Counted from the stretch's first letter, positions 10,833-22,444 are shown. The stretch: 64,000 nt of DNA from Zygnema cylindricum (GCA_037447655.1 JBBHKE010000793.1:303597-367596), one strand, 5' to 3'. Notes: generated from the sequence alone by a model not told the origin. Numbers and translations: made by a program.

Positions 10833-11558
10833 ATAACACAACATTCACATTTACGCAATTTGATGATCCGAAAAAGCTTATCATTTATGGATCATCTCGA
10901 CTTGTTTCCTCCCAACTTCAACTTACATATGATTACTGGCAAGGTGGACGAGCATTGTTCAAGAATTCAGTCCCGCTTCTCCGAAATAATCGCACAACTG
11001 AGTGCGAAACAACTTCATTTAATGCGCAATTCACTTTCCGCATCTACAACGACGATAAAACGTGTTATGGCGATGGCTTTGCCTTCTCTTTTCTTTGGTC
11101 AAACATAGACTTTTCCAAACTGGGAGGGTATGGTGGTTCAATGGCACTGTGGTATACAGGTCAACCCGTCGTGGGTAGTGTTAGCACCTTTTTTGACACT
11201 TATATAAATGACGGTGAACCTAATGGAAGATACGTGGGCATACGTGAAAACGTTGCTGGTATCCCAGTGACATCCAACAGAACAACTATTTTGGATGATT
11301 TCAGTCCGACCACCAAGTATGCATGGGTGGATTACGATGGTGCACGCCAGATTTTGCAAGTGTACCTCAACACTGAGAATGCTAAGCCAGCGACGGCTTT
11401 GCTTACATACAAAAAATCCCTTTGCGAGTTGCTGAGGCCATCCTCCTGTGCCGCATGCCAAACAGTTACTAGGGCATACGTTGGATTCTCGGCTGGAACT
11501 GGCGGTTGTTTCGACACTCATGAGATTCAAAGTTGGAGCTTTGACAGCACTTTCAAAG
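10833..11558 (+). CDS. Exon: L-type (legume) lectin domain 2
   Basis: The 242-codon exon begins after CATCAG (phase 1) and ends TTCAAAG|GTATGT (phase 1). It is a clear tandem duplicate of lectin exon 1 and keeps the same landmarks: FTQFDDPK, GRALFKNSVPLL, FTFRIYNDD, DGFAFSFLW, FFDTYINDGEPNGRYVGIRE, KYAWVDYDGARQ, LQVYL, and GFSAGTGGCFDTHEIQSWSF. The Cys-bearing loop SLCELLRPSSCAACQ is also kept, so that loop predates the duplication. The residue before FDT is Phe, so the usual acidic metal ligand is again absent. No stop or frameshift is seen. Confidence 0.8.
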
Positions 11559-12214
11559 GTATGTATTAAAGTCTTACTAAAGAATGTGATTGTTTTCCTT
11601 TTCCTCCAACTATCGGAAGTTCTTCAATGCTGAACTTAATCACACATTTGGTTGGTCAACCAATCTTAAATTCGGTTGGAAGATCTTAAAGATAACTTAT
11701 ATACTCGGTTCACATAAAATTTCATACAACGATGGATGTGAAGCTATTTTCACACCAAATAATCAAATTTGAGAAATTTGTTTTTTGTTAGACTACTGCG
11801 AATTTATCACACTCGTGTAGCTTGCTCTCTTTGACAATTGGCCAATAAAAATAAAATAAAATTGAAAGCCATAATTTTTGACAACGTCATAGCCTTCTTT
11901 TGTTTTTTTTTTTTGTCGTTGGGGAATCAAACATAGGTGTCGGGGGTCAAAGAGTGAGAACATAGGAAAGTTAAATTCTGGGAGCTGGTAATGAACAAAT
12001 TGTTGGATCAAAGTCTAATGACGAGAATCGGAATAACAACTTTCATTTCTCAATTGTTCCCTGCACAGGCTGGGTGAAGGCGCCAAAACTTTTTTTCCAA
12101 TGAGAAGTCAAATTGAAAACTCTAAATAACCTGCAAACACGAATTTGTATTGAGTATTCATGGAGCCCTGTCATTCGGCATGATATTTGACACTTTCTCC
12201 TTTTGGCATGGCAG

Positions 12215-12388
12215 TGTACGCTCTTGGTCTAGATGATGCACAACCGTCAACCAATGCCGCAAGTTTTAGTCCTTGTTTCTTTCATGCGAGCACCGGGTAT
12301 TTGTGGAGGTTTAAGCCTATATGGACCATAAAAACATCTTGGAGTTGGGTGACTGACCTACCTCCAGTAAAGGATCAAAGCGCCTGTA
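12215..12388 (+). CDS. Exon: start of papain-like (C1A) peptidase domain
   Basis: The acceptor GGCATGGCAG and donor GTAAGT (12389) bound 58 codons in phase 1-1. The 3' half reads TSWSWVTDLPPVKDQSAC, the N-terminal strand of a mature C1A peptidase with the oxyanion-hole Gln. The 5' half is not recognisable as an inhibitor-type prodomain. Reading on without splicing gives a further AIESA-like segment and a stop at 12430. That resembles the residues expected after the catalytic Cys, so a decayed second copy here is an alternative to the splice model. Confidence 0.6.
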
Positions 12389-12596
12389 GTAAGTACAATG
12401 CTTCTAAACTATTTGCGATTGAGTCGGCCTAAAAGAGAAGAGTAATACTTTTGGTTTTGTATCGGTATTCGAAAGTCCAGATTGTGTTGTATTATTTTTA
12501 TTTTATTTTTTAAACTTTGCCCGATTCAAAAGCCAAACTAAACAAACTAACACTAACACGGCTGATCCGTTGATTCGCACAATCTATTTTAGCATT

Positions 12597-14150
12597 CCCC
12601 CTCTCATTGTGTGAACACGTACACCTTGTCACAACAGACCTAACTTTGGTCTCACTCTAAGAATGACATCATTAGCAAGCATGACAGTTGTCTCTTCAAC
12701 TATATGCATAAAACTGAACTTCAACTTCTACCTATTCAGTAGGTCCGTAGGTAAATGCCATTAAATCTTGATGTGTTTCATCCGCGTATGAAACAAGAGA
12801 TTTTTTACCGCCAACGCCATAAAATTGTTAAACTGTGAACAATTCCTAACTCCCCCGACGTCTCCTTCACGCATATTCAAGCCTTTGCAGCATGGCTAGC
12901 CGCCATGTACCAGACCTCTGGAGAACTCAATGGCGTTGTTGGTTGAAGCCTGGAACTCCACGAGGTTGACGCTCCACAAAAATAAATGCCTAGCCTAAAG
13001 TTCGCTTTCTGGAATTAAAAGCTCCACCCAATATACATCAAACTAGTTGTGGCATCCAATGATCCTCTTGACTGAAAAACATAACCCAATACTCAAAAGT
13101 ACCATCTAAGTAGCGGAAGATTCCCGTAAAGAATTCTTAATGAATCTTCGATGGGGCCTGACAATATCTTTTGATGATGGGGACAGAAATAGAAATATCT
13201 GGCCGGGTCCCGTCACATGCACATGAGGCAACCAATTGCCTCCCTTTAGAGGACGTCCCCTATCGCTAGAACATCCATTGTGTCTAGATTCTCAGACTTT
13301 TTCTGTTCCAATTTCGGGTCCGAAGGCATCGAAAATGGTTTTGCGTCCATCATCTAGAATCGCACCAAGACCTCGCACAAAGACCTCTGGATTCTTTTAC
13401 TTGATCTATAGCATTTTCCGGTCAAAAAGCATCGAAAGTGGTCTTGCGTCCATATTGTCAGATCACGTCAGCACCTCGTTACATTATTGTTTCCCACTCA
13501 AGAGGATGTTCCATGGCACATCACGGGTCACCCCAATCCCCAATATACGTCCTTTTGCCAATATCCGTCAATTTGAAATGTTGAAATAAATAATTTTCAA
13601 CTCCTTGAATCTCCCCAAGCTATCACAGACCATAATCAAATACTTCATGTAAATTGACAGATAAACTTATCTTCCTCGTCACTTTTTACACAAACTCTGG
13701 AAACCGCAACAAGCCGTACGAACCTAAACTTCGTAAGAACTATATGCAGCCGCAGGTACCATGTTCTTGGGGCTTACTTCAAGACTACAATGATTTTTGT
13801 AACCACCACATCAGGTATAAATTTTTTGTCACACCTTCTACATCTCTCGTACAGACCTCCTTCTCGAGGTCAACATTCAAAAAAGTTGTCACATCCTCCA
13901 TCTGATAGAGATATTTTTTAACGACTATTGCCATGGCCACAATAATTCTTAACGAACCAAATGACCACGGGAGCAAGGGTCTCCATATCATCAACTCCAT
14001 TCTTCTATTCAAAACCTTACGCGCAATTCGCACTTTATACTTAATCACCTCATCGGACAAACCCCTTTTCGTCTTTGGACGCCCACTTCGCTTTGATCGT
14101 ATTTTATTGGCAGGTAATTCTAACTCCTCAAATGTCCTATTATCAACCAT
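12597..14150 (-). pseudogene. Copia reverse transcriptase-RNase H relic in the peptidase intron (element K)
   Basis: On the minus strand a degenerate copia pol runs from an integrase/RT linker (GRPKTKRGL near 14085) through RT (LRIIVAMAIVVKKYLYQMED, FLNVDLEKEV, then SLYGLKQAPRTWYLRL near 13750). RNase H follows (WSSRLQPTTPLSS, YMAASHAAK near 12890, FHTRMKHI near 12800). It ends in an AGAGGGGG polypurine run at about 12600. Several stops and frameshifts show it is dead. It sits wholly within the 12389-15192 intron. Confidence 0.75.
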
Positions 14151-15192
14151 TAGTTATACTATTCCCCTGCTAGTTTTGAATTTGTGTCCCAATCTCCAAA
14201 TTTCTCGCTTTAGTATATGATCGGACGTCCATTACATAGACTTACTATTTAGTTGCCACCACAAAAAAACATTCTCTTGAGCCTCATAAATGAAATTATG
14301 GGAATTTGAGATGTCCATATCTTTTCGGTCGTACGACAACCATAAGGTTTTCTTCCCCCTTGGTCTTTTCTTTTCCACTCAGTTATGGTAAACCTACTTT
14401 AACCTTTTCAATGTTACAAGTTCTCTCGAATATTGGGAACTCAACGTACCATGACTCTATGCCTCACTTTTAGTCTTTACTCCTTTTAAACCTCCCTTAA
14501 CCAAGTCCTTCAATTTCCTACTTCCTTAAGAACTGCATCAAAGACTTCAGATCCTTGTGAAAATGCACATTTTGGGACTCCACGACAAACTTCCCCGTCA
14601 CATCAAACACACGGCAGAGACAACCATGGGACAGGCACTCACTAAACACAGATTACAAGAAAAACACGATTCGCCTATCAAGAAACATTTTCATCGAAAC
14701 TGAATGTACACAGCACCATGTGCGAGTTACCACGCACTTCGCACGAAACAAAAAATACTTTTATGAACAAGACATATGTAACCGAACTAAACAGACTGAT
14801 GGGGGCACGACTGTTTAGCTAATTCGCCCGAGGTATCCTAACAATTACTCCGAAACCACACGATTTAGGCCTAATAGCACATTTTGACCAAATAAAACCT
14901 AATGTTTGATTCACGATTAGCGTAAAAAACAAATTATACTCACTTTGGTACTTTCTCTGTTCATTCATTGCCTGTTTGTTCCTTTTTCTAATTCCCTTTA
15001 TCCAACGTTTTTTTTAGTTGTGACTATATAATACGTCTATCAATTTTTACATATCCGAAAAGAATTACTAGATCAAAATTTTATATTCATATAATAGATA
15101 TTAATAATATATATTATATACGTCCTAGCATTTCTTTATTTCATCGGTAACCTGACTGCAGAGCATCCAGGATATGCCATTCCCGTGTGCAG
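14151..15192. other. Rest of intron, nothing recognised
   Basis: AT-rich sequence between the copia relic and the peptidase active-site exon. It may include decayed upstream copia sequence on the minus strand, but no motif can be supported. Confidence 0.4.
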
Positions 15193-15416
15193 GAAGTTGT
15201 TAGATTTATGCTGCGATAGGCGCAATTGAAAGTGCATACTATATCGCTAATGGAGAACAATTGACGAAACCCCCTAGTTTCTCGGAGCAACAAGTGGCCA
15301 GATGCCTCAACAAAGGTTGTGATGACACCGGCTGGCCTTCAATGACTCTTAGCTTTGCAACTACAAAAAATCTCACTATGAGCTTTGACATTTCAAAGAC
15401 TTGTACCGCACAAATA
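15193..15416 (+). CDS. Exon: peptidase active-site region with in-frame TAG
   Basis: The acceptor GTGTGCAG precedes GA-AGT-TGT-TAG. Spliced to the 12388 donor it gives the Cys-x-Ser-Cys active-site motif, with Cys at 15198-15200, directly followed by TAG (15201-15203) where the family has Trp. The frame then continues correctly for the family: IYAAIGAIESAYYIANGEQ, FSEQQVARCLNKGC (cf. LSEQ-LVDC), GWPSMTLSFAT and a conserved TC. The 3' end at 15416 (CAAATA|GTAGGT, phase 0) is less certain. One base change would make Trp into this stop. Confidence 0.6.
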
Positions 15417-15854
15417 GTAGGTCATAAAAATTTATGTTATATACGAAGTCCACCAATTTTAATATTCAATGAAATGAACAACTACTGGTTAAACCCACCC
15501 AATTATATGGGAGGTTGGCAAATGCACTTCTCACGTATTGTACTTTGGCATCTGCTTTCCATTGTGTCATAACTGACCTCACCAATTTGTTTCATGAAGT
15601 TCCGGCTTCCCTTGATACTATTAGGGCATTTTTTCTCTTCATCCCAAATCAAGACCAAAGACTCGTAGCGAAGTCTAATGTAATTACAACCTTTCGTCAG
15701 ATGCATTGCTCTTGGTGTTTGTTAGCTTCATTGTTATATATTGAAGAGATTTTCCCAATGATGCTCATGGACGTGGTATGGCCAGCCTACCAGTACTGTT
15801 CGCATAACACGATGGGAGCGCGTCAGACAATTTGGCTCGTTTGGCTTACTCTAG

Positions 15855-15923
15855 GCTGTCCTTCAACCGCCGGTTATAGTTTTTGTTGAGGCCATTGGCT
15901 CCGCATTTGTAAACTACCGGCAG
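15855..15923 (+). CDS. Exon: peptidase central strand
   Basis: The 23 codons AVLQPPVIVFVEAIGSAF... align with the papain segment AVANQPVSVAIEA. The donor CGGCAG|GTACAG is good (phase 0). The acceptor is taken as CTCTAG at 15854. If the exon really begins further upstream, that TAG would be a second in-frame nonsense codon (CAG to TAG). Confidence 0.5.
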
Positions 15924-16040
15924 GTACAGAGAACTCATCCATACGGAAATTCATAATTCGGGAATTTGTAATTGAGAGTTTAAAGCATGTTGGGTATTTA
16001 TTGTTTGACAAGTAACATAAGTTTATTTTGGTGCATGTAG

Positions 16041-16295
16041 GGCCTCTTCAACGATTCCCTGTGTTTTTCGAGTGGAGTGGACCATGCAATGCTCCTTGTG
16101 GGCTATGAGCTCGATTTACAAGAGTTATCGCAATCGTATTGGATTATTCGAAACTCATGGGGAGTATCATGGGGCAAGCAAGGCTACATGCGTATGCAAA
16201 TTACGGGAGGGTTTGGGGTTTGCGGCATCAACACCCTGCCAGGACTTATTCCAGTTGTTAAAGCTTCAGGTATGGTAAGCGATTTTAAAGCTTGA
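16041..16295 (+). CDS. Exon: peptidase catalytic His and Asn
   Basis: After GTGCATGTAG the phase-0 frame reads GLFNDSLCFSSGVDHAM, with catalytic His, then LLVGYE, YWIIRNSWGVSWGKQGY, with catalytic Asn and the family's NSWG-WG signature. It ends with a CGINTLPGLIPVV C terminus. The frame ends at TGA 16293-16295. Alternatively, donors at 16270 (GTATGG) or at GTAAGC just after would lead to a further exon that I do not recognise. No granulin domain follows. Confidence 0.75.
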   Translation, partial: GLFNDSLCFSSGVDHAMLLVGYELDLQELSQSYWIIRNSWGVSWGKQGYMRMQITGGFGVCGINTLPGLIPVVKASGMVSDFKA

Positions 16296-17724
16296 AGGAG
16301 CCTATAAATTGATTTCTGCCCCATGTTGTATTTTTCGCTTCCCTATTGCTAAAATTTTAATTGTCAAATGAGAGTCTTTCATGAAGGAAGACACTTGATA
16401 AAGAGCATGGTACGTAGAAAGCATCATACACTGTCAAACTCAAATGGAAGGGTATTGTATCCTCCAAGAGAAACACATCGGAATAGATTTTTTAGAAGGC
16501 TTTATTCAAGAAAGGATTATTCTGAAAGAAATCTTGAAAAGCGGGCGGATTTTGATATTTCTCGGGCCTCACATAACTCTACTTTCAACATCTTATAAAT
16601 TTCATATATGTAACTTTATCCTCTAAACCAATATATTGAATAACCATCTCACAAATGCCATTCTTAAGAAAATATGGCGAACACAATGCATGTACCGACA
16701 ACTTTCTTCCACAAAACCGCTTGTTTTGAATAGCCTTTACATTTCACATTAAATAACTAAAGATGGTGAAGCGTGAATCTTCATCTTTAACGGGAATGGC
16801 TCAAATTAAAGGTGATGTTACATTAGGAGAGTGTTATTGTACAGACATTTTTACTGCCTGTACTATTTGGGAATTTGGTTACATCGGATTACGCGTAAAG
16901 TTACGTGTCTTGATTTGAGTGGTACCATGTAAGTTAAAGTTCAGATATTAAAATCAACAAAGATATTACAAACCGACCAATTTCATTGTGAAATCTATAC
17001 TTTTGTACTATATCGTTGTACGAAATAAGCCTTCGATTTCATTATACCTTTGAAAACCTTCTTCGCAGACGCTCTATCGTATTTAGCGCCATCTAACACA
17101 ACCTTGTACTTTCGAAACGAAAACTCAAATCGCAAGAAACCACAAGATTGAAGGAAAGAAAAAAGGAGCGGAACAAGATATCTTTCAGCAAAGACATTTT
17201 GTTACATCTATATTTGCTTTTGGTGGATTCGCTTCCACCTTGTTAGAAGGCACGTGGTTTTTGCCAAGTGTGAATTTTTTTATGGTAGTCGGTTTGTTGC
17301 ACAAGTTTATATTATCTAGGTATTACGATTTTAAGGTTGTGTGATGGGTGCACACCTCTTTGTGGTGGGCTGCCCATTACAGAGTCGGATGGAGCGATTG
17401 CTTCGTGGATGAAAACCTGAAAATAATGGGACGGTTAGTATTTTCGCCCGCACCTTACGAGAATCATAATCGCATCTTCAATAATGTTGTTTTTCAAAAA
17501 AATCACCAAAAACTAATACGGCGTGGTATCGTACACTACAAAATTATGTAAAATACCTCACTTTTAGTTTGAAGTAACTGCACCGTAGAGCACAAATCAG
17601 GTGACTATTAAATTCGTACGTTAAGTTTGGCAGCACACTACGTCACATCTCACTGTATTCCGTACGTTTAGGTTCATGGAAGTCTTTTTTCGTTTTTCTT
17701 CCCTTTGGTTTTGTGTATGTTTTC
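16296..17724. other. Intergenic, no gene seen
   Basis: Only short frames without recognisable products. No obvious repeat. Confidence 0.4.
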
Positions 17725-18321
17725 TAGTGTTGTGTATCGACAGGGTTTTGCCGAAAATCGATATGTACATTTTTTTGGCTTGTCGATTATCGATACACTG
17801 GCACGATATATTGAAGCCAATATTATCGCCGATTAAATTGCGATATTATCGGTTTTTTATCGCAATAACACTGCACCGATAACTATCGGCGATAATTATA
17901 TGGTTCATACCAGTGTTATCGCCGATTGAATCTCAATATTATCAGTTTTTTGTCGCGATAACACTGTACCGATAACTATCGGCGATACTTGTATGGTTCA
18001 TACCGTACGGCTTTACGGTTTAGGCCGTCATAATGAGCAGTTATTATTACGTTACATAGGTTACGAAACAATTTGTTACACGTGACATGCCACGTTGACA
18101 TCCCACGCTATATACAATAAAAAATACGATCCATGATGTTATAAAGTACTATTATATAGCGTACTATATTTTTCCACTTATTGTTGATAATGAATTTGTT
18201 GGTGTCGGAGCGATTTATCGGGACACCTGGCCGTTCGATAACCGAAAACTATCAGGTTCGATAACTATAACTATCCGTATCAGTGTTATCGCAATAAATT
18301 TCTTGCCGATACACAACACTA
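17725..18321. mobile_element. hAT-like non-autonomous element
   Basis: Terminal inverted repeats TAGTGTTGTGTATCG (17725) and CGATACACAACACTA (ending 18321) bound about 0.6 kb with no transposase. Inside, a segment of about 90 bp rich in TATCGGCGATA-type motifs is tandemly duplicated (about 17824-17915 and 17916-18003). Ends of the TAGTGTTG type are typical of hAT elements. A perfect 8-bp target duplication was not found (about 5 of 8 bases match). A related, truncated copy lies at 62256-62640. Confidence 0.65.
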
Positions 18322-19984
18322 AGGTTCTGAACTTACGCTGCTGTAGCTGCGCACTCTGATTGTGCTCGTATTGTGTAGTGGTACTATCAGGCTATCAGCG
18401 TATATATTGTATGCAAGCTGCACGTGTGAGGGGTCTTTGACGTTTAACAACTACCTTTTTGTTCCCGTGTTGAGCTGTTAAAGGTAAGCTTTTTGTGAGT
18501 GTGATTGGTAATCAACGAAAAATTTGGTATTTTCTCGTGTGTCCCATAGCGTAATAGAATTTTCAATGTGGGGATTTACACCTATGTTATAATGTTTGTT
18601 CTTCATTGTTGCTGGTCAAGTTTATCGCGCATCACGTCGCGCATTGTTGTTCTAAGACAACTGTTGGTACAAAAGACGATGAAAAAGCAGCAGTAGTCAT
18701 TTCTGAAGTAAAAAAAAACAAGCAGGAAGCTTCCACAAAAAACCTGTTCGAAATAGCAACTTCAATAGAATATAAAACACAATTCAGGGACACAATAGCC
18801 CTCCAAATCTACTACAATGTAGATAACTACAAGAAAAACACATACAAAATAATTACACAAAATTCTGTTCACAGATTTGTGAGATATTCACATATAAAAT
18901 CTTCAAAAACTTCATACACAGTTTTTGATGAAAAAGTGTTATTACCTCCCAAAATTGCCTAAGTCCTACTTTCATACTCTGAGGCTATTCTTCTGATTGT
19001 ACGGAGGCATACCAGTCGTACGACTAACTGACTAACTACCTGACACTGTAATCTAATACCGTGAATATACGTGAACACACAAGGTAAGTCGTATTCAAAA
19101 CTTACGATGGAAATTAACTAATAAACTAAATGACAAACCTCTGATTGACAATACTTCGACATCAAATTCAGACTGTAACGTAGAATTATCATCAATCTAG
19201 TAATGTTTCGTCAACATTTGTCAGCGTCCTTTGTCCGTCGTTCATCCACTGAATTCGGCAACGTTGATGTGCCTCCACATGTCCCTTTGGTCCTCCTGAA
19301 TATCCAAAATCCCACAGAGGATATTCCGGAGCGTATGCCCTAACGCGACGACGCGTGTCCACGGAGGGAATGATACTGTAAACTTCCCAACGTCAGTGTA
19401 TCACTAATTAAAGTTCATGCTGAACAGACTTCCCAAATTATTCTAAGTCCAGAAACTCCCTCTCTCATAGCATGTTCCCACCGGAAAAGAATTCAATTCC
19501 ACAATAGACGGGTGCTCGAATAATGTACGACTTTTCGAGCACCGACTTTGTTGTTTTCGGAAGTTCCCGGAAAATTGTACAACTAAACTTCCTCAAAATA
19601 TTTGAGGATAATGAAGTTGGGTTAAAGTTGCGTCTTTCTTTGAAACAGGCCAACGGTAACCCCAAAAGCTGGCGTAGCAAAAAAAACACCCGAACGGCTA
19701 TTTCGTTATTTTCGCGCGAAAAAATTGTCCCACTTTGAACCACTATCGTATTATGAAGTTTAAAAGACTGCAGGTTAGTTTTCGCGCCTATGTTTGATGA
19801 CGTCAAAGCGTGTGACGTGTCACAGAACACTTTCATTCGGAGTTACGTGCCAAAATTTTGGTGTGAACAAAACCCGATTTACCGTGAAGTTATGGAGTAG
19901 AATTCACGTCGTACGTGGCGTCTCACGGTGCACAGATATTTTACTTTTCGGTAAAATTACATTCTATACAAAATTAAAAATTTA
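18322..19984. other. No supported gene
   Basis: The longest frames (18606-18962 plus, 19465-19836 minus) have unrecognised products, and the plus one has a non-ATG first codon. CG- and CGTACG-containing sequence otherwise shows no structure I can name. Confidence 0.35.
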
Positions 19985-20124
19985 AAAAGTACTACATATC
20001 GCGATAATTATCGCGATATTTTATGTTGGTCTCGGTACGATATATCGAGGACTCTGACCGATCGATATTCGATATATCGAATATCGAATTATCGCGATAT
20101 AAAATTACCCGATACCCAACACTA
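19985..20124. mobile_element. Fragment of hAT-like element, right end
   Basis: Palindrome-rich TATCGCGATA/CGATATATCG sequence ends with CGATACCCAACACTA at 20110-20124, the hAT-type terminus shared with the element at 17725-18321. No left end was found, so it is truncated. Confidence 0.5.
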
Positions 20125-21490
20125 CTAATTACGATTCGCGGTGTAATTCCGTCACCCCAAATTTTGACTTTATCACCATAAATACAATGCATTATTCTAA
20201 ATTGTTCTTTACGTTGTTTAAGGTACATTTTGAATGAGCGATAAGAACTGTAATACAACGCCGTTATAAATAGTGTGGCGTACGGTCGGTATCTGACCGT
20301 GCAACATTTTAATTTATTAAGTAAAAAGTACAAATAATGGTATAATACACGCCGTTATCATGTAATGGCGTCTTAAAAAACCGCGTAGTGCAAACGTCAT
20401 AGTGGCGATAAACTGTACGTTTTGTCAGATTTTGTACCAATAACTAATTTACAGTAGAGATAATCAGCGCGTCGAATTATAATACATAAATAAAATAGAG
20501 TAAATTCCTTTTTGAAAAAGTTCTATCACACAAATCAGAGTTCACAACTCTAATTATTTTTTTCTCTTTTTTTACTCTAGTTTTTTTCTTTACTCTAATT
20601 ACAATTTGCGGTGTATCGTAATTTCATTGTTGGTGTCACGTACGATGTTCGTACATGGTAGGCACTGTACTATCGCATTATACATGGTATTGTACCATAT
20701 TGTACCGGAAATCGTTAACGATTGGTTTGAAAAACGTAATGGCTAAAGCAAACTTACGAAAAAAGGAGAAACGATTAACGTGTAACATAACGGCCGACAC
20801 TATGAAACGTCGCGACTGTTAAATTTTCACCTGTCGGCAGAAATAAATCATTGTATACAATTTAGAACCCCATGCAAAATAAGAATAGACTATGTAACGT
20901 GGAAATAAGCTGAAACGACAAAAACAAATGAGGCATGAACCGAAATTACACCGTAGAATTTCGCTAATAAGTGTAGTTGAATCGACACTTTGTCAATGAT
21001 AGTAGTCAATTGAAACCAAAAAAATGTATGATAAATGAAAACCACATGGGGGCAGAATCAACCACTGAAACGACGCGAAGAAATGAAACGACATACTAAA
21101 TCGTATCACACGACAAAAGTTAACATCTATTAGGTATATTTCATGAAAAAGACAATTTACGCTAAACACTCGTATGTTACGGGTTTATTAATTATTTGCT
21201 ATCAAAATCCATGGCACAAAAGGTTCATGCATGTAAAAGAAAATGACGAAGCCAAGTGGATGATTTATTTCGCGTTTCGTATATGGTTTTTGTTTGTTTT
21301 ATATTAAGATAATAATTTTTTTTTCTTTTTTTTATCAATACATAATGTTACAAAATAAGCAAACAAAAAAAAAGACAAACAAAATAAATAACCACAATAC
21401 AACCTTGTTCACATAACAATAAACAAAGAAACCAATGTAAACATAACAGAGAAAACAATAAGACAAAAAAAAAACATCAGACTTAACAAG
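20125..21490. other. No supported gene
   Basis: AT-rich. Short traces of the mariner-like terminal sequence (CGATTCGCGGTGTA at 20130, CAATTTGCGGTGTA at 20605) suggest decayed MITE ends. Confidence 0.35.
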
Positions 21491-21865
21491 GGATCAACCA
21501 ACTTAGCCCAGAGACCTAGAAGGTTGGAACAACATCATTATCAACTCGATGGCTGACTAACACAACAAACACGTATTATTTTCTATATTGTTTGATACAT
21601 AGAATATGTTGATTACTTTAATACTTCTTTTTGTTTTTGATCAAGCAACTTGGTCGAAGACCGAGTTGCTTGCATAAACATCATTATCAACTCAAAGGCT
21701 GCCTAACATTACAATTACCTAATACATATTATTTTTTATTGTTTGTTATAGTTGATTGAATACTTTGAGTACTTTTTTTTTTTTTCGCGATCAACCAACT
21801 TAGTCATAAGACTTAGAAGGTTGCATAAACATCAGTATCAGCTCGAACCTGACCAACATTACAAA
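21491..21865 (+). repeat. Three diverged tandem repeats of about 150 bp
   Basis: Units start at about 21491, 21638 and 21788. Each opens GATCAA(C/G)CAACTT, then has an arm pair around (A/G)AGGTTG or GAGTTGCTTG, then AACATCA(T/G)TATCA(A/G)CTC and a CTAACA(C/T) stretch, followed by a T-rich run. No coding potential is seen. Confidence 0.7.
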
Positions 21866-22444
21866 CATTGGGTTTTTTTTTGAAACACAATACAAATACT
21901 TTTAATACTTTGTTTGGGGGATACTTTGATTACTTAGTTTTTTTACGATGTTACTTGTAAGTAAGCAAGTATTAGTGTTAGTAATGTTTATGTAGAAAAA
22001 CATGACAAATACTTTGTTTTTCATAGACTAAATTTTTTTAATGACTAGAAAAAAAAACTAATACCCTAAAAAGAGTATTAATCAAACCCATATACATCTT
22101 TAATCACGTAATAATAATGTGCTAAACAAGCCCTTAAAACCCCTACATACGTATCTTTGAGAAAAGTAATGTACATTTATATATAAATATATAACATAAA
22201 TAAAAAAAACTAGAATGTAAAAAAACACAAAACAAGTTTGTCGATTTATTTATAGAAAACAATACTCCAACAATATCAACACTTGTTGAAACTAGACTCT
22301 TCTAAGTCCTTTGTTTTTCGTCAGATTAAGTTGAGTTTTGTTGAACATCACGAAGTACCATGTACTAGAGCGAAGAGAGGCTTCTATGAAAAACAAAAAA
22401 AAATGGTCGTGAAGGTTAGTTTTTGTAAAGAGGTGAGTCATTAA

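Larger units (their letters stand above)
9136..16295 (+). pseudogene. Split gene: lectin, Pro-rich linker, lectin, papain-like peptidase; probably broken
   Basis: Seven exons on one strand can be joined in frame: 9136-9864, 10048-10149, 10833-11558, 12215-12388, 15193-15416, 15855-15923 and 16041-16295. The first five start in phase 1, the last two joins are phase 0, and all introns inspected are GT-AG. The product would be a secreted-type protein with two legume-lectin-like domains joined by an Arg/Pro linker and followed by a C1A (papain) cysteine peptidase domain. The peptidase retains the oxyanion Gln (VKDQ), the nucleophile Cys (GSC/RSC), His (GVDHAM) and Asn (YWIIRNSWG). The codon for the conserved Trp after the catalytic Cys is TAG at 15201-15203. 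About 20-25 residues expected between exons 5 and 6 are not accounted for. The first exon is not found. The fusion of lectin and peptidase is inferred from phase and order. Two adjacent genes remain possible. Confidence 0.6.

Noticed and set aside
10488-10844. Long frames on both strands over the GA repeat between lectin exons
   Set aside because: Microsatellite artefacts lying in the intron.
13236-13589. A 117-codon plus-strand frame in the peptidase intron
   Set aside because: The minus strand here carries decayed copia RT/RNase H motifs, so the plus frame is a shadow.
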